Positions 40,946 through 51,779 of a stretch of DNA of 64,000 nucleotides are shown piece after piece. The notes under the pieces are model-generated. The model did no database searches. It was not told the origin of the DNA and saw only the letters and a list, made by a program, of their open reading frames with translations. How positions within the stretch are numbered: position 1 is the stretch's first letter; each line of letters opens with the position of its first letter. Both the position numbers and the translations under genes were made by a program. Origin of the DNA: Branchiostoma belcheri (taxonomy: Eukaryota > Chordata > Leptocardii > Amphioxiformes > Branchiostomatidae); the NCBI RefSeq assembly GCF_001625305.1, contig NW_017803113.1, positions 380,867 through 444,866 on the forward strand. Direction: 5' to 3'.

Positions 40946-41594
40946 CACGTTCCCTGTCTATAGAGAATAGATGAATGGAAATTCCTATCAGAACCCGATA
41001 TAAGAGTGTAATCTGGCGCGCACTGAAGTAATCTCGGACAGAAATTGCACAAAACTAGTTTCGCAGACAAAGGTCGTAGAATAGGGGGAATCGAATTTAG
41101 AGTTTTTCATTAAAACAGCACAGGAAGCAGGGACCTTTGCCCTACAGAAGTAATGGCTACAATGTATCAATACACGGGCATGTATATTGTAACAAATCAC
41201 ACGGGCATGTATATTGTAGCAAAGTACAGGTAACCCGTGAATTCAAAGATTCTAGATTGGAGCGTAAGTCGCTAATCATATATCACAGTTGGGTTAGTGC
41301 GCAATCGTCCTCCCTTGGTCATGTTACTGGTCACTGAAGCATCGGCGTTACTTTCTATGCGCAATAAAGCAGGATAACTACTAGTATTCAATTCTTAGAA
41401 TTCATTGCTGGTTATATTTATAGGCTGACAGTATCGGAATGATCCATATGTTTTCTAAGAAAAACAGACTTTATGATACGTTTTCAATTCATGTCATATC
41501 AACATTAGGAACATAAAAGAAGTTGATATAATTTTTAGTCATTGACTACCTGTACAAAATCTCAATTCTGCCCTGTGCTGCAATTTAGCAATAA

Positions 41595-41665
41595 ACCATT
41601 ATTACTACTACTACTATTACTACTCATAGTATTACTACTACGACTACAATTACTACTAAGAAACT
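41595..41665. repeat. (TAC)n-like microsatellite
   Basis: Interrupted ACT/TAC triplets after a TAGCAATAAACC LINE-like end at 41588. Confidence 0.8.
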
Positions 41666-41890
41666 CTATTATGTCAAAAGACGTAATAGAAAATAATGCG
41701 AACATTCCCTTCAATATTTTCTCAACAATCAAACATTTTAAAAACTGATGATTCTACAACAGTGCCCAACGTGTTTTCCTTGGTGTGAACAACATGTTGT
41801 TGAATACATTAATATCCTTTTACTGTCCTGTTTGTTGCTAAACAAAAAAGCATATCCCTTCACTTCCCTAGTCCTGCCCTAGCCCTATAC

Positions 41891-42086
41891 TAGCCTCCAT
41901 ATCGTGCCAAAAACCGGGGGTTTTGGTTTTTCAGGGTCTTTGGGAGCTTTTATGTGCTATTTTCTGATTGCATATAGACAACATAACCGGCCTGGTTGAA
42001 TTACCCCCGTTTTTTATAACTGGGTTAATCAGAAAACAGCCGAAGACCACCAAACCCCCAGTTCCATAAGCCTGCTATGGAGGCTA
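41891..42086 (-). mobile_element. ~195-bp foldback MITE, copy 3
   Basis: TAGCCTCCATATCGTGCC to CTGCTATGGAGGCTA, reverse orientation. Confidence 0.8.
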
Positions 42087-42690
42087 ACCCTATACTGTGT
42101 AAGTACAATGATGAATTAATGACTATTTGCCATCCTCCTTGTTTGAACCACACGTTGTTGACGTTATTACGCCTTTACTACCCTGTATACCACTGGGGTT
42201 GCTGTGAATTTATGACCAGTTGGTCTAACCTCGACATTTGGCACAAGATAAATGATCCATGCTATAAAATGGAACGCTGCGCAGAGCAAACTACATTACT
42301 ATAGCGCACTAGTGTCTTCGTAAGATATTTCTTCGTGCTTTCAAAATAATGTCCTCAATAACCTCCAGTTGTAAAAGGAATCGCTCACGTTGTGGTAAGA
42401 ATGTCGCTGTCCTATGATGATAAGATGTACTGTATGCAGTCTGTAGGGAGGGATGTCTACCCGACGACAAGCCACTTACCTCCGCATTACACCCGTGTAA
42501 TTGGGGCAGGGTACATTACTACGTATGTATTCTCGCTGACAGAGGGGACTGTGCGTTAATTCTCGTGGTAGGGTGTATATACGTAAGGATAGAGATGTGA
42601 GCACAAAAGCCTTAGGGTCTTTCAACTGTGTCTGTTAGAATATTCTGTTAGGTAACATATTTAGAACTCATTATATTGTGATACTAGTAA
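42087..42690. other. No recognised feature
   Basis: No exon or shared repeat seen. Confidence 0.3.
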
Positions 42691-42880
42691 TTACCTTCGC
42701 CAAGAAGGTTATGTTTTCAGAGGCGTTCGTGTATCTGTGTGTGTATCCGTCTGTGGACACGATAACTTGAGAAGGCTTAAATGGATTGTTTTGATACTTG
42801 GTAGGTGGGTAGGTCTTGATGAGACCTCAAAATGATTAGAGTTTGAACCCCCTAGTGGTCGCCATTTTGTGACGTGTTCT
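42690..42880. repeat. Interspersed repeat, CCTTCGCCAAGAAGGTTATG family (copy 1)
   Basis: TTACCTTCGCCAAGAAGGTT forms a small hairpin. Downstream ATAACTTGAGAAG, TTGGTAGGTGGGTAGGTCTT and GATGAGACCTCAAAATGATT match the copy inside the UGT intron at 62806-63010. Confidence 0.65.
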
Positions 42881-43439
42881 ATCCTATCGTATCGTCATCA
42901 TCCGCACCGCCCCATAAGTTATGCGGGGCCTTAATAGCATCAGGGCAGCCATACTGCAGTATGACTCTGAATAAGGCAATCTTTGTGATATTGACACATG
43001 CTGCTTCACATTAGCACATTTGAGTCAGTATTTCATACTTTGGGCTTCAAAAACTGCAGAAACAAGCCTCAAGATGAGTCCTTTATTTTCTGGGTGGTAC
43101 CCTAAATATCAGCCAAGGGTCCCTCCAGTAACCATTTTTCGTTAGAATGTTGGGGATTTTTGCTCCATGAGGGTCAATATACATTGGGATAGTGTGGTTT
43201 CAACTCAGTGTGTAGATACATGCCTAAAATGTTGGTTTTGAAAAATCGGGTTTCCAAGCCCTAAAAACTGCACTGGATGCCTTTAATAATGGCACCTCGG
43301 CGGTTCATTATCAGACTAACGTGAATAAAGGGTAGCCGCTGTGAAGAACTGATGTTTGTGCGCCTGATGACATGCTAGATATCTCTCAATCCGCTCTGCG
43401 GTCGTTAAAATGCTTACAGTGCTCGGGCGTGTGTGTGTG

Positions 43440-44235
43440 CGTTATCTTGATGCCATCATGTCCAAAATAATGGGGAATATCAGAGATATACAAGAATGTG
43501 CGTTATGCATTTTTTTATTTCGTCGTTTTTTTTCGATCGTTAAGCTTACAACGCAAGAGGGTGTTATCTCAATAACATCTAAAGTTGTCTTACATTCAAA
43601 ATAATGGGAAATATTTGAGCTTTTATCGTAACAATAAAACACACGAGTGTATGCTATCTAAATTCCATCGTATTCAAAATAATGGGAAATAGTAGAGATA
43701 TATAAGGGGTTGTGTTTATGCTTTTATCGTAACAATACCACACACGGTTATGTTATCCAAATACCATCAGTCAAAATAATGGGAAATATTTGAGATATAT
43801 TAGAATACGTGTATTGTGCTTTTATCATAACACTATAACACACGAGTGTGTGGCTATCTGAATTCCATCATATTCAAAATGATGGGAAATATAAGAGATA
43901 TAAAAGAATGTGCGTCATGCTTTTATTGTATTACAATTTTAGGTCATATTCAGAATAATGGCAAACATTTCAGATATAAGAATGCTTGTTTGTGGATGCA
44001 TTTATCGTATTATCGTAACAACAAAACGCACGGGTGTATGTTATCTAAATGCCACCATGTTCAAAATAATGGGGAATGTTGGAGATATACAAGAATTTGC
44101 GTTATGTATTTTTTGTCAATCCATGATGCAGTCGTTAAGCTTATAGCGCACGAGTGTGTGCTATCTCAACAATATCTAAAGCTGTCTTGTATTCAAAATA
44201 ATGGGAAATATTTGAGATATTACAATACGTGTATT
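43440..44235. repeat. AT-rich satellite of CAAAATAATGGGAAAT units
   Basis: Eight units begin near 43463, 43596, 43676, 43774, 43877, 43950, 44059 and 44196. Each has ATATTTGAGATATA(C/T)AAGAAT, TGCTTTTATCGTAACAATA and ACACACGAGTGTATG(T/C)TATC. Spacing is 73-137 bp owing to internal loss. Apparent frames on both strands are repeat-derived. Confidence 0.8.
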
Positions 44236-44237
44236 GG

Positions 44238-44345
44238 CAGCTAGCTATATCACACCGAACGACTTGTTACCCTCAATTTTTGCACATTTAATTGCAGGAG
44301 TTGTTTAAAGCTTCCTAGTGATGATGCCCCAACTGTGCCCCAAAT
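44238..44345 (-). mobile_element. CR1-like LINE 3' fragment
   Basis: GCAGCTAGCTATATCACACC, GAACGACTTGTTACC, TTTGCACATTTAATTGCAGG and CTAGTGATGATGCCCCAACT, in the order found at 6400-6510. On the minus strand the end encodes VGASSLGSFKQLLQ. Confidence 0.65.
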
Positions 44346-44455
44346 TGGCAAAAATAAAGGAAATACTATACCAGGGGTGTCGGCCGGCCAGTGTGGGTAC
44401 ATGTTGCCACCCACTTGGTATAGTATTCCCTTTATTTGGGCCAATTTCTACTAAT
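44341..44455. mobile_element. Foldback element, GGCCAATT family
   Basis: AATTGGCAAAAATAAAGG, AAATACTATACCAGG and the mirrored TTGGTATAGTATTCC, CTTTATTTGGGCCAATT. Loop of about 35 bp. The GCCTGGTAGAGGCTA that follows links it with the elements at 27197-27615. Confidence 0.7.
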
Positions 44456-44671
44456 TTTCCAGCGATCCGCGGTGCCTGGTAGAGGCTATGGTAGAGGCGA
44501 GGGGCCGCCCTGACAATACGGGAGATATCTGAAGACACGGCCACGCGTCTGAACAGATCATACAGCGATCAGCGAAGCTCGATCGATAAAGATTTTGTGG
44601 GACCCTTAAAGGTACCCTCTTGTGATGCGCTGACGGTAGCGTTGTCACGCGGAAGAGCTCCTACTAGTATT

Positions 44672-44800
44672 TTACGCAAAAAACAGTTACACAAGCAACA
44701 TGGACATGATTTGGGAAACGGTCAGACGTTTCAGGTAGCATCCACTAGCTTTCGTCTGTGACACTAGAGACTTGCAGGAGAAAGGCGGGTTTATAAGCAG
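44672..44800 (-). mobile_element. Penelope-like terminal repeat fragment, decayed hammerhead
   Basis: The minus strand matches 2985-3095, but the core reads CAGACGA instead of CTGACGA, so the ribozyme would be inactive. GAAACGTC is retained. Confidence 0.5.
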
Positions 44801-44849
44801 GAACTATTGATTTATATGCAAATAACTGAGCCCCTATTTTGTCTGAATT

Positions 44850-45265
44850 AATCTTAATGTTGTGGCAAGTTTAGTCCTCAAACGTGGAAAGAAATAATGC
44901 TGAACCCTGACATGCAGCAATGGTATATATTTAAAAGAAAGCCAAGAAATATGTATAACGTTATACACACATATAGACTAAAGCTTCTCTCTGTGATAGC
45001 ATACGGAAGAGCCCCTATTTTTTGATCCTGTTGCAAGTTTAGTATTTAAACGTGTAAAGAAATAATGCTGAACCATGACATGCACATCATGGTACAGAAG
45101 AACGAGAAAATAATGCTTCTCTGTGATAGCACACGAAAGAGCCCTATTTTGTCTGACCTGGCTACGCATCTTAATGTTGTTACTTTAGCATTCACACCAG
45201 TGAAATTATTAATGTTGTTGTTCAGACGTATAAAGAAATAATGGCGAAACAACCCTGTCTTGGAC
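44850..45265. repeat. Tandem repeat with GTATAAAGAAATAATG units
   Basis: Three units: AGTTTAGTCCTCAAACGTGG (44868), AGTTTAGTATTTAAACGTGT (45034) and a weaker one at 45222, each followed by AAAGAAATAATG(C/G). The interval also carries repeated CTTCTCTGTGATAGCA and GAGCCC.TATTTTG. Period about 170 bp. Confidence 0.65.
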
Positions 45266-45649
45266 GGAACCGTAGAGAATATCAGGAAATGTGTAAAATG
45301 TTCCATACTAGCAGCAAAAGCATCATAGATTGGAGAAAATGGCTTCCTTAAGACAGATCGTACATGCGACGTGGCACGAAAAATTCCCTCACTAAAAATT
45401 CACGTGCACTGAACGAATAATGACTCATGCTTCTAATGCACTCATTATGTCATTATATCCACTAGAACGATCCGAGCAAATAATATGTGGTGTTATTATC
45501 ACTTAAAACGGGGGTTCTGCCTGGCTAATTAAGATAGACACACACACGGTGACTAAATTCGTCCACCAGGGTTGGAATTGTTGTCTGTGTTTACCGAATT
45601 GTCTTCATTGACCTATAATCTCCGTATGTAGACAACATAGAAAAGCAAG

Positions 45650-45678
45650 TAGCTAAATAAATAAATAAATAAATAAGT
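45650..45678. repeat. (AAAT)n microsatellite
   Basis: Six AAAT units flanked by AGTAGCTA on both sides. Confidence 0.9.
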
Positions 45679-45709
45679 AGCTACATATGTATATAGACAT
45701 CTAATACGG

Positions 45710-45908
45710 TAGCCTCCATAGCATGCCAAAAAACTGGGGGTTTTGGGGGTCTTCAGGGTCTTTGGGAGCTTTTATGTGCTATTTTCTGATTGCATATAGA
45801 CAACATAGCCGGCCTGGTTGAATTACCCCGGTTTTTAGAACATGGGCTGATCAGAAAACAGCCGAAGACCACCAAACCCACAGTTCTATAAGCCTGCTAC
45901 GGAGGCTA
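45710..45908 (-). mobile_element. ~195-bp foldback MITE, copy 4
   Basis: TAGCCTCCATAGCATGCC to CTGCTACGGAGGCTA; full length. Confidence 0.8.
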
Positions 45909-46194
45909 AAATACGGCGTGTTTTTATACAAATAGCGTTAGTGTCACTAATGTGTCTCAGGCAGAGCCAAGAATATTGTCACCTGCGCCACTTCACGTTT
46001 GAACCCGTGGGGAGGGGATCATAGTAGTCTGTTTGCGAAAGTCGTTCTCCTTGATCTGTTCGTGTTCGATGGAGCGGAACATTGCGTCACAGCAACTATA
46101 AGTCCCGTGCTATATATGTACGGTTTCCCACTTTAGTATTCTTACCATACTCTCGACGCAGAGGTTTAGGCTTCTGCTCATTTTAGGCGTTTTT

Positions 46195-46345
46195 ATTTGG
46201 CTTTCCTTTTTGTACTCGTGTCTATATTTTTCGCCAGGCAGGCAAATGGATACAGCCTGGACAATTTTATACTGTCTTGCCAATTCGATACTCAGTATTG
46301 CTGCCACCGAAAGATCTGCTTGGGGATTCTTATTATTCCTGTCAC
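46195..46345. mobile_element. CAAGCAGA-family element fragment
   Basis: AGGCAAATGGATACAGCCTG, ATACTGTCTTGCCAATTC and CACCGAAAGATCTGCTTGGG, matching the half-element at 34268-34350. GGCGTTTTTAT precedes both copies. Confidence 0.6.
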
Positions 46346-46399
46346 ACAGCGGCGTATTTGCTAACCCACTTAACTCTGTATTATCGTCGCATTATCTTT

Positions 46400-47215
46400 G
46401 TAAGAAGACAGAGTGAAAAGAAGGATATGTGTTCCTGGATACGTTCTCAAACGAAAATCCGCTACGATGCAAGTACGTGGATCATGCCTACGGAATGTAA
46501 ACAAGATCAGACAAGAGGATTTGTGTCATGCTGCACCCACAAACAAAATCGGGGCACGCAACGTCTAAAGAAATTAGACAAAACACCTTTATGATCTCTG
46601 ACGAACGCTCTCAATATTTTATGGGCAGATCGGCTGTTGAATCGTCGACACACACAGTGAGCCTTAGCTGGGGTGAATGGTGTGTTTACGCAAGAGCAGT
46701 ATACGCACTTACGACAACAATTAATGGTGTCGGCCTGAACGCACGTATATTTGTGTGCCCAAACAAAGACTAAATGATTCTTGTCAGTTTGATTTGTACA
46801 CGTACGTGACAAAAAACGTATCGCTCGGCGTATTTTCACCTGCGGTGTGGTGGTTACAATTGTCGTAAAATGCCGTCACCACCGTGTCACACGCAAAGGT
46901 GAGACAGACTGTGTTATGTTGTACACGGTGGGTTGATTCTGTTAGCGCACCGCCTCGGCTATATTGAGCGGATGTGCATGATCTAGCACACACAAACCGT
47001 TTAAAGCACTACCTGGAACAACCTCCCTCTTCTCAGAACAACCATGTTTTCTTCCGACCCTATATTATATGATATAAACGTGTGTGAACAGCTACTGAAT
47101 AAGAGAGCAAACCGCGCTCTTACACTTACACACACACCGGGCGAATTCCAGCAGTGTTGGATCAAACAGGTGAGATCACACAGGTGATCCGGCAGCACGA
47201 AACTCAGGCGGCCTG
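46400..47215. other. No recognised gene
   Basis: On the otoferlin model this is intron 1. I searched both strands here for an exon encoding the next conserved C2A segment and did not find one. Confidence 0.35.
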
Positions 47216-47239
47216 CCTTCCCCGGGTCTTACTTAACAA

Positions 47240-47500
47240 CAGGAACCACAGACAGCCCTTAACACCAAAATTCTACGTTCTGGAATCTCACAGATAATCC
47301 GAAAGGTCACACAAGAAACCGACTGACTTGAAAATACAACGCTAAGAGGAGAGACAACACCTTAATGTCGTCGTAAGCCGAAACACGGCCTAGCCTTCCG
47401 GGGTCTCATTTCACACCAGGCCCTAAATATCAGAATTTCTACGTTCTGGAATCTCACAGATAGTCTAAAAGGTCACGTAACAGCTGACTTATTGGTGAGA
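47240..47500. repeat. Direct duplication, ~166-bp period
   Basis: TTCTACGTTCTGGAATCTCA occurs at 47272 and 47438. CACAACACCTTAAT and GGGTCT(T/C)A also recur. Confidence 0.6.
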
Positions 47501-47624
47501 CAACACCTTAATTGTGGTAAGCAAGCCGAGACGTGCGTACATACACTGTACGTACAGGTGTGACAAGAACGGCTGGGACTGAGAGGGACAGACTTCCGCG
47601 GAATGTGTGTGTGTCGTGCCTTAC

Positions 47625-47703
47625 CTCGGAAGGTGACTTTAGCGACTCGGTCCCCCCGTCCCCGGAAGGGACCTACGCAGATGAGGTGAAGAAGCAGCGC
47701 CAT
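47625..47703 (-). CDS. OTOF: Otoferlin homologue, first coding exon
   Basis: From an ATG in excellent context (GAAACATGGCG) the minus strand encodes 26 residues starting MALLLHL and ending GRGDRVAKVTFR. The first base of a Gly codon precedes a strong donor (CGAG|GTAAGG). Vertebrate otoferlin begins with almost the same sequence; this is the first strand of its N-terminal C2 domain. Otoferlin is a multi-C2, tail-anchored ferlin that acts as a calcium sensor for synaptic vesicle fusion in hair cells. Only this exon is visible, and the rest must lie toward lower coordinates or outside the window. The exon and its 5' flank are GC-richer than their surroundings. A different ferlin paralogue is the main alternative. 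Confidence 0.85.
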
Positions 47704-47875
47704 GTTTCACTTCACGGCCAGTCTGGGAAAGGAACGCTCGCTCTACACGTACGGGCGACCGCCCTGCACTGAGGGGTAGTCCGACTGGCTGGGCGAGTTG
47801 AGTTGAGTTGGCGGGGAGCGATGGAAAATTGCAGGCCCCGCGGCGCCCGGGCGATGAATTATTCAGGTGCTTCGA
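47704..47875 (-). promoter_or_regulatory. GC-rich 5' flank / probable 5' UTR of the otoferlin gene
   Basis: A CpG-rich stretch directly upstream of the ATG (CCCCGCGGCGCCCGGGC at 47837-47853), with a TTGAGTTGAGTTG run. No TATA box. The five-copy array starts immediately beyond it. Confidence 0.45.
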
Positions 47876-47879
47876 TCCG

Positions 47880-49400
47880 CGATGCTCAGATACGGTTCAG
47901 GTGACTTACGTCACGAGGGTGTCAGTAGGGTGCAGTGCCCGTTCCTCGGCGCAAGACGGCGCTTCTGATCGAGGTCTGAGCTCAGGCAAATGAGGCCAAA
48001 TGAGCCTGAGATTCTTGCGATCGTTTAAAAAGCTTTTTGTCGTTTCGGTTGAGATTTTTCTATAAGACAGCGATGCTCAGATACGGTTCAGGTGACTTGC
48101 GTCACGGAGTGGGTGCAGTACCCGTTCCTCGGCGCCAGGCGGCGCTCCTCACCGAGAACACTGCTCAGCTACAGGTAGGCAAATGAGCTCTGCGATCTTT
48201 AAGGGGGCACACCCCAGTTTATTTGGCGTCTCTATTCGAAGCTGCATACCCTCAAATCTAGCGACCGTCTCTGGCGTGGAATAATTCGGAAGGAGAATAA
48301 CTGTATATGGGACGAAAGGATATCTCTTCAGCTACAAGACCAGCTGAGTTTGGTTTCTTCAACCTTTTTAAGTTTGGTAAAATCAACGGAAAAAACATTA
48401 TTTTCACTCCAAAATTAATGCCCCAAATTGCGAATTTTCGCGTAGGATAATCCCATAGAAAAAAATTTTCCGGCAGAAATGACTGATGCTGGCAGAAAGA
48501 CCCAAGCCTTGACTATACCCGAGTAGATTATGAAGAAAATTCTAGTACTGTAATTTTCTAAAAAGTCCACGGCGCGAGGGGTTGCAAATCCACCCCTACG
48601 AAGCCGCAGAGCGAAATCTAGGTCAAACGGGCGGATTACACTTGGCGCGCAAGGATACCCGGAAGTAAGGTTCGGAGCCAAAAGAAATTGTCACCCCAAA
48701 ATCACCATTTCTTACACTCTTCAGCCATGTTAATGTTTAATGATACTTCGTGGCAGTTTATGAGAAATGTCACCTCAAACTTGGACCCTCAAAACCCTTC
48801 CGTCACTTTTTTACAACGGACTATCACGGACCCCGGTCGCGCAAGAACTGGGGTGTGCACCGTTAAAGAAATTCTGTAATTTCTGTTGAGATTTTTGTAT
48901 AAGACAGCGATGCTCAGATGCGGTTCAGGTGACTTGCGTCACGGAGTGGGTGCAGTACCCGTTCCTCGGCGCCAGGCGGCGCTCCTCACCGAGAACACTG
49001 CTCAGCTACAGGTAGGCAAATGAGCTCTGCGATCTTTAAAGAAATTCTGTAATTTCTGTTGAGATTTTTGTATAAGACAGCGATGCTCAGATGCGGTTCA
49101 GGTGACTTACGTCACGAGGGTGGGTGCAGTACCCGTTCCTCGGCGCAAGGCGGCGCTTCTGATCGAGATCTCTTCCTCAGCAACATGTGGGCAAATGAGA
49201 TCAAGGTTTTTGCGATCGTTTAAAAAGCTGTAATTTCTGTTGAAATGTTTATATATAAGACCGCGACACGGTTCAGGTGACTAAAGTCACGAGGGTGTAG
49301 GATGCAGTACCCGTTCCTCGGCGCAAGGAGGCGCTTCTGATCGAGAACACTGCTCATCCACTTGCTCAGGCAAATGAGAAGTTTGCGATAAATTCTGCCA
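47880..49400. repeat. Five-copy ~173-bp array upstream of otoferlin, with E-box/CRE cores
   Basis: Each unit has GCGATGCTCAGAT(A/G)CGG (diverged in the last), a CAGGTGACTT(A/G)CGTCAC core, GTGCAGTACCCGTTCCTCGG, GGCGGCGCT and GGCAAATGAG. Cores start at 47898, 48089, 48926, 49099 and 49274. Spacings are 191, 837, 173 and 175; removing the 664-bp insertion makes the second 173. In four copies GTGAC and GTCAC form a palindrome overlapping the E-box CAGGTG; the fifth has CTAAAGTCAC. Position -180 to -1700 relative to the otoferlin ATG suggests a regulatory array, but this is inference. Confidence 0.85.
48203..48862. mobile_element. 660-bp piggyBac-type element with TTAA target duplication
   Basis: TTAA lies on both sides (48199-48202 and 48863-48866). 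The ends GGGGGCACACCCCAGTT and AACTGGGGTGTGCACCG are inverted with 15 of 17 matches. The neighbouring array unit at 49030-49045 shows the empty site (GCGATCTTTAAAGAAATTC) with a single TTAA. TTAA duplication is the signature of piggyBac-family transposases. The element has no transposase; its longest frame (minus strand 48415-48681) is not recognisable, so it is non-autonomous. Confidence 0.85.
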
Positions 49401-49409
49401 TTTCTGTTG

Positions 49410-49725
49410 AAATGTTCATATACAACAGTGAACATAACGAAGCTTCTTGTTCCGTTCTTTAAAAGCACAAGCCTGTATTCACTTTAGATACCACTTCTTT
49501 TCATATCTCCAATGGATCTTTAAAGATTAACGACTTTCCAGAATTGTCTCCAGTTTCTAAATAATTCAGGAACAACACTACGTCAGCGGCCAATATTGTA
49601 TCGTCACTGCGGCACCGCTTACAGGGAGGGTTCAAAAATAGAAGCTACAGGAAGTCAGGAGTCCAACATTTATTGTGATGTATGCAATACGCAATAATAC
49701 TAGTATTCCGTAAGCAAGTTGAAGG
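49410..49725. other. No recognised feature
   Basis: Spacer between the array and a MITE; no shared repeat. Confidence 0.3.
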
Positions 49726-49917
49726 TAGCCTCCGTAGCAGGCTTATAGAACTGGGGGTTTGGTGGTCTTCGGCTGTTTTCTGATTAGCCCAGTTAACGGG
49801 GGTAATTCAACCAGGCCGGCTATGATGTCTATATGCAGTCAGAAAATAGCACATAAAAGCTCCCGAAGGCCCTCAAGACCCCCAAAACCCCCAGTTTTTG
49901 GCATGCTATGGAGGCTA
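49726..49917 (+). mobile_element. ~195-bp foldback MITE, copy 5
   Basis: TAGCCTCCGTAGCAGGC to TGCTATGGAGGCTA, forward orientation, near consensus. Confidence 0.8.
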
Positions 49918-50261
49918 ATTGAAGGGTGGATAATACAAATCCACTTACTCCAGAAAAACGAATCGTGGACAAAAAAGCAATAAAACGCCAAGGTGAATCC
50001 TAATTGGATTTGAAAAGTATATTTGCACTGCGAACAAATATTTTATACGTGTCGACGAAGAAGCCAAAGAAAATGCTGGAAGCCAATTCTGCCATGTCCC
50101 GAAGGCTTTATCTATAATTCAATATCTCCAGCATTTTCGTGAGCAATGGCTGGGAAAAACTGCAGTTCTGTAAAAAAACTGAAAGATGTCGCTGTTACTG
50201 TAGAAGAAGAACACAGTGAACATGCTACTACTAGTATGTAACACGGAGGAGATTACACAGA

Positions 50262-50385
50262 AGAAGAACTTTATTGCACGACAATTGTACAAAGTACTAC
50301 GTATGACAACTACTGAACATAGTACAAAAAGAAAGGGCATAGAATGAAAATTAACAACATAATTACTGAACATCAAGAGATGATA
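50262..50385 (-). mobile_element. LINE 3' end (minus strand)
   Basis: On the minus strand GTACAATTGTCGTGCAATAA followed by AGTTCTTCTTCTG, an AATAAA-bearing tail like those of other LINE fragments here. The coding part is not recognisable. Confidence 0.4.
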
Positions 50386-50389
50386 CTGT

Positions 50390-51190
50390 GCACATCAAGC
50401 AGGGCTAGTGCATTTTACTGACAGGCGCGTTTTTTTTCAGGGTGGGTGTTTGTGACCTGTACAAGTACAAGTAAGTAAGTTTGTGACCTGTTAGTATTAT
50501 GTTAACACGCGTTACGTGCTCGAAGAAAGCAAACTAAATGTTTTGGATCTTGTTTTATTGGAAAATGCCAAATTCATGCTTAATACATGAAGTTGTCAAA
50601 TCAGATGGTCATCAAAATAATGATGTATTGATGTATAGAATCCTTGTAATGATGTATATAGATGCTGTGGATCCTAATAAAGTCAAAGTCAAGTCACCTG
50701 CGGCGAAGTTTCCAGAGAGTATACATTCTGGCAGTGCAATACACCTGAAACAGAGAAGGAAGGAGCCCTTAGCCTCTACCAGGCTCCATAGGCTGATGGA
50801 AAAATAATAGAAATTGACCAAAGAGACTTTTAAGTATTAAAATACTGTACCATAGAGGAATATAATAGAGGAGTCAGCTGGCTAGAGGGCACACAATGTA
50901 CCACCTACAGCTAGGCTGCCCTAGGCCTGCCACTATAGTCAGAACCGTGCCTAACCAGTTCTATATGCCTGAATGGGTCAGGGCTAGGATCCGCCATGGT
51001 TCGTACTAGTCTCCGCGTGGGTCGCGAATTGGATCTTCTATGGCCCGGGATCTTCTGGTATACTATCCCTTTTTTTCGGCCAATTCGCGGCTAGGTCGGC
51101 GTGCAATAGAAGACTCGGCGTAATACAGGAAGCCAGCGGATAAATAGAAACCAGCTGGAGATACTAGTACTAGATCGCCTTTGCCTAGTA
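50390..51190. other. No gene; fragments of GGCCAATT foldbacks
   Basis: CTTAGCCTCTACCAGGC near 50770 and GGTATACTATCCCTTTTTTT, CGGCCAATTCGCGG at 51057-51095 are pieces of the family seen at 27.2 and 44.3 kb. The rest is unremarkable. Confidence 0.4.
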
Positions 51191-51210
51191 AAGGCCGGGG
51201 TACATGGGGT

Positions 51211-51380
51211 TACTCTCCAAGCAGAGGTTGTGGGGGAATGATCGTTACCTTTTTCTTTATGGCCGCTTTTTTGTCGCTACCCCCACCCGTCGGTGGCTGC
51301 GGACCTTCTCTGGCTAATGGATATTGTCTGGCCAATTTGATACTGTCTTTTTACAACCGAAAGGGATCTGCTTGGAGATT
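51211..51380. mobile_element. CAAGCAGA-family element with 9-bp target duplication
   Basis: TACTCTCCAAGCAGAGG to ATCTGCTTGGAGATT, flanked by ACATGGGGT and ACATGTGGT (8 of 9 matching). The interior aligns with 23821-23974 throughout. Confidence 0.75.
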
Positions 51381-51639
51381 ACATGTGGTAGGAAAATCAC
51401 CCCAAGGCGACCAAAGGTTTGCTTTGGTACCCAGGCTAGAATGGCTCTGGATAGAACAGACACCCAGAAAGTGGATCGTTTTAGCATTTAATTTGATTTA
51501 ACATTTTAAATAATGTCTTGGGGTGGTGGGACTACGGCACACAGATATGCCAACGTTGTATATTTGAATGTTAATTGTACTTTATTGTTGTGTGGCGCTG
51601 TTAATATAAGTTGTAAACTTGAGTGCAGCGTCACAGTGT

Positions 51640-51725
51640 CCTTGTTATGTTTTGATGAAAAAAAAAGTGGATCGTTCGCTTCAGCCTTTGTGTCACGGGT
51701 ATTCCCTGTGGCACGCGTCACTTCC
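51640..51725. repeat. Unit of a three-copy dispersed repeat (GTGGATCGTTCG)
   Basis: GTGGATCGTTCGCTTCAGCC, TTTGTGT and GGCACGCGTCACTTCCT. Related to 52400-52449 and 52650-52725 (CTGGATCGTTCGTTTCAGCC, GGCACGCGCCACTTCCTC). Confidence 0.55.
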
Positions 51726-51779
51726 TAGCAAAACTTGTCTGCACAGGAGGCTAGGCCACCACATGTTACCCTTTATACC

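Noticed and set aside
46000-46095. Minus-strand frame with FRSIEHEQIKENDFRKQ
   Set aside because: Protein-like but short, without an acceptor or family match; probably chance.
50119-50160. Minus-strand text resembling an otoferlin C2A phrase (KMLEI)
   Set aside because: Lies upstream of the first exon on that strand, is followed by a stop and has no splice sites.
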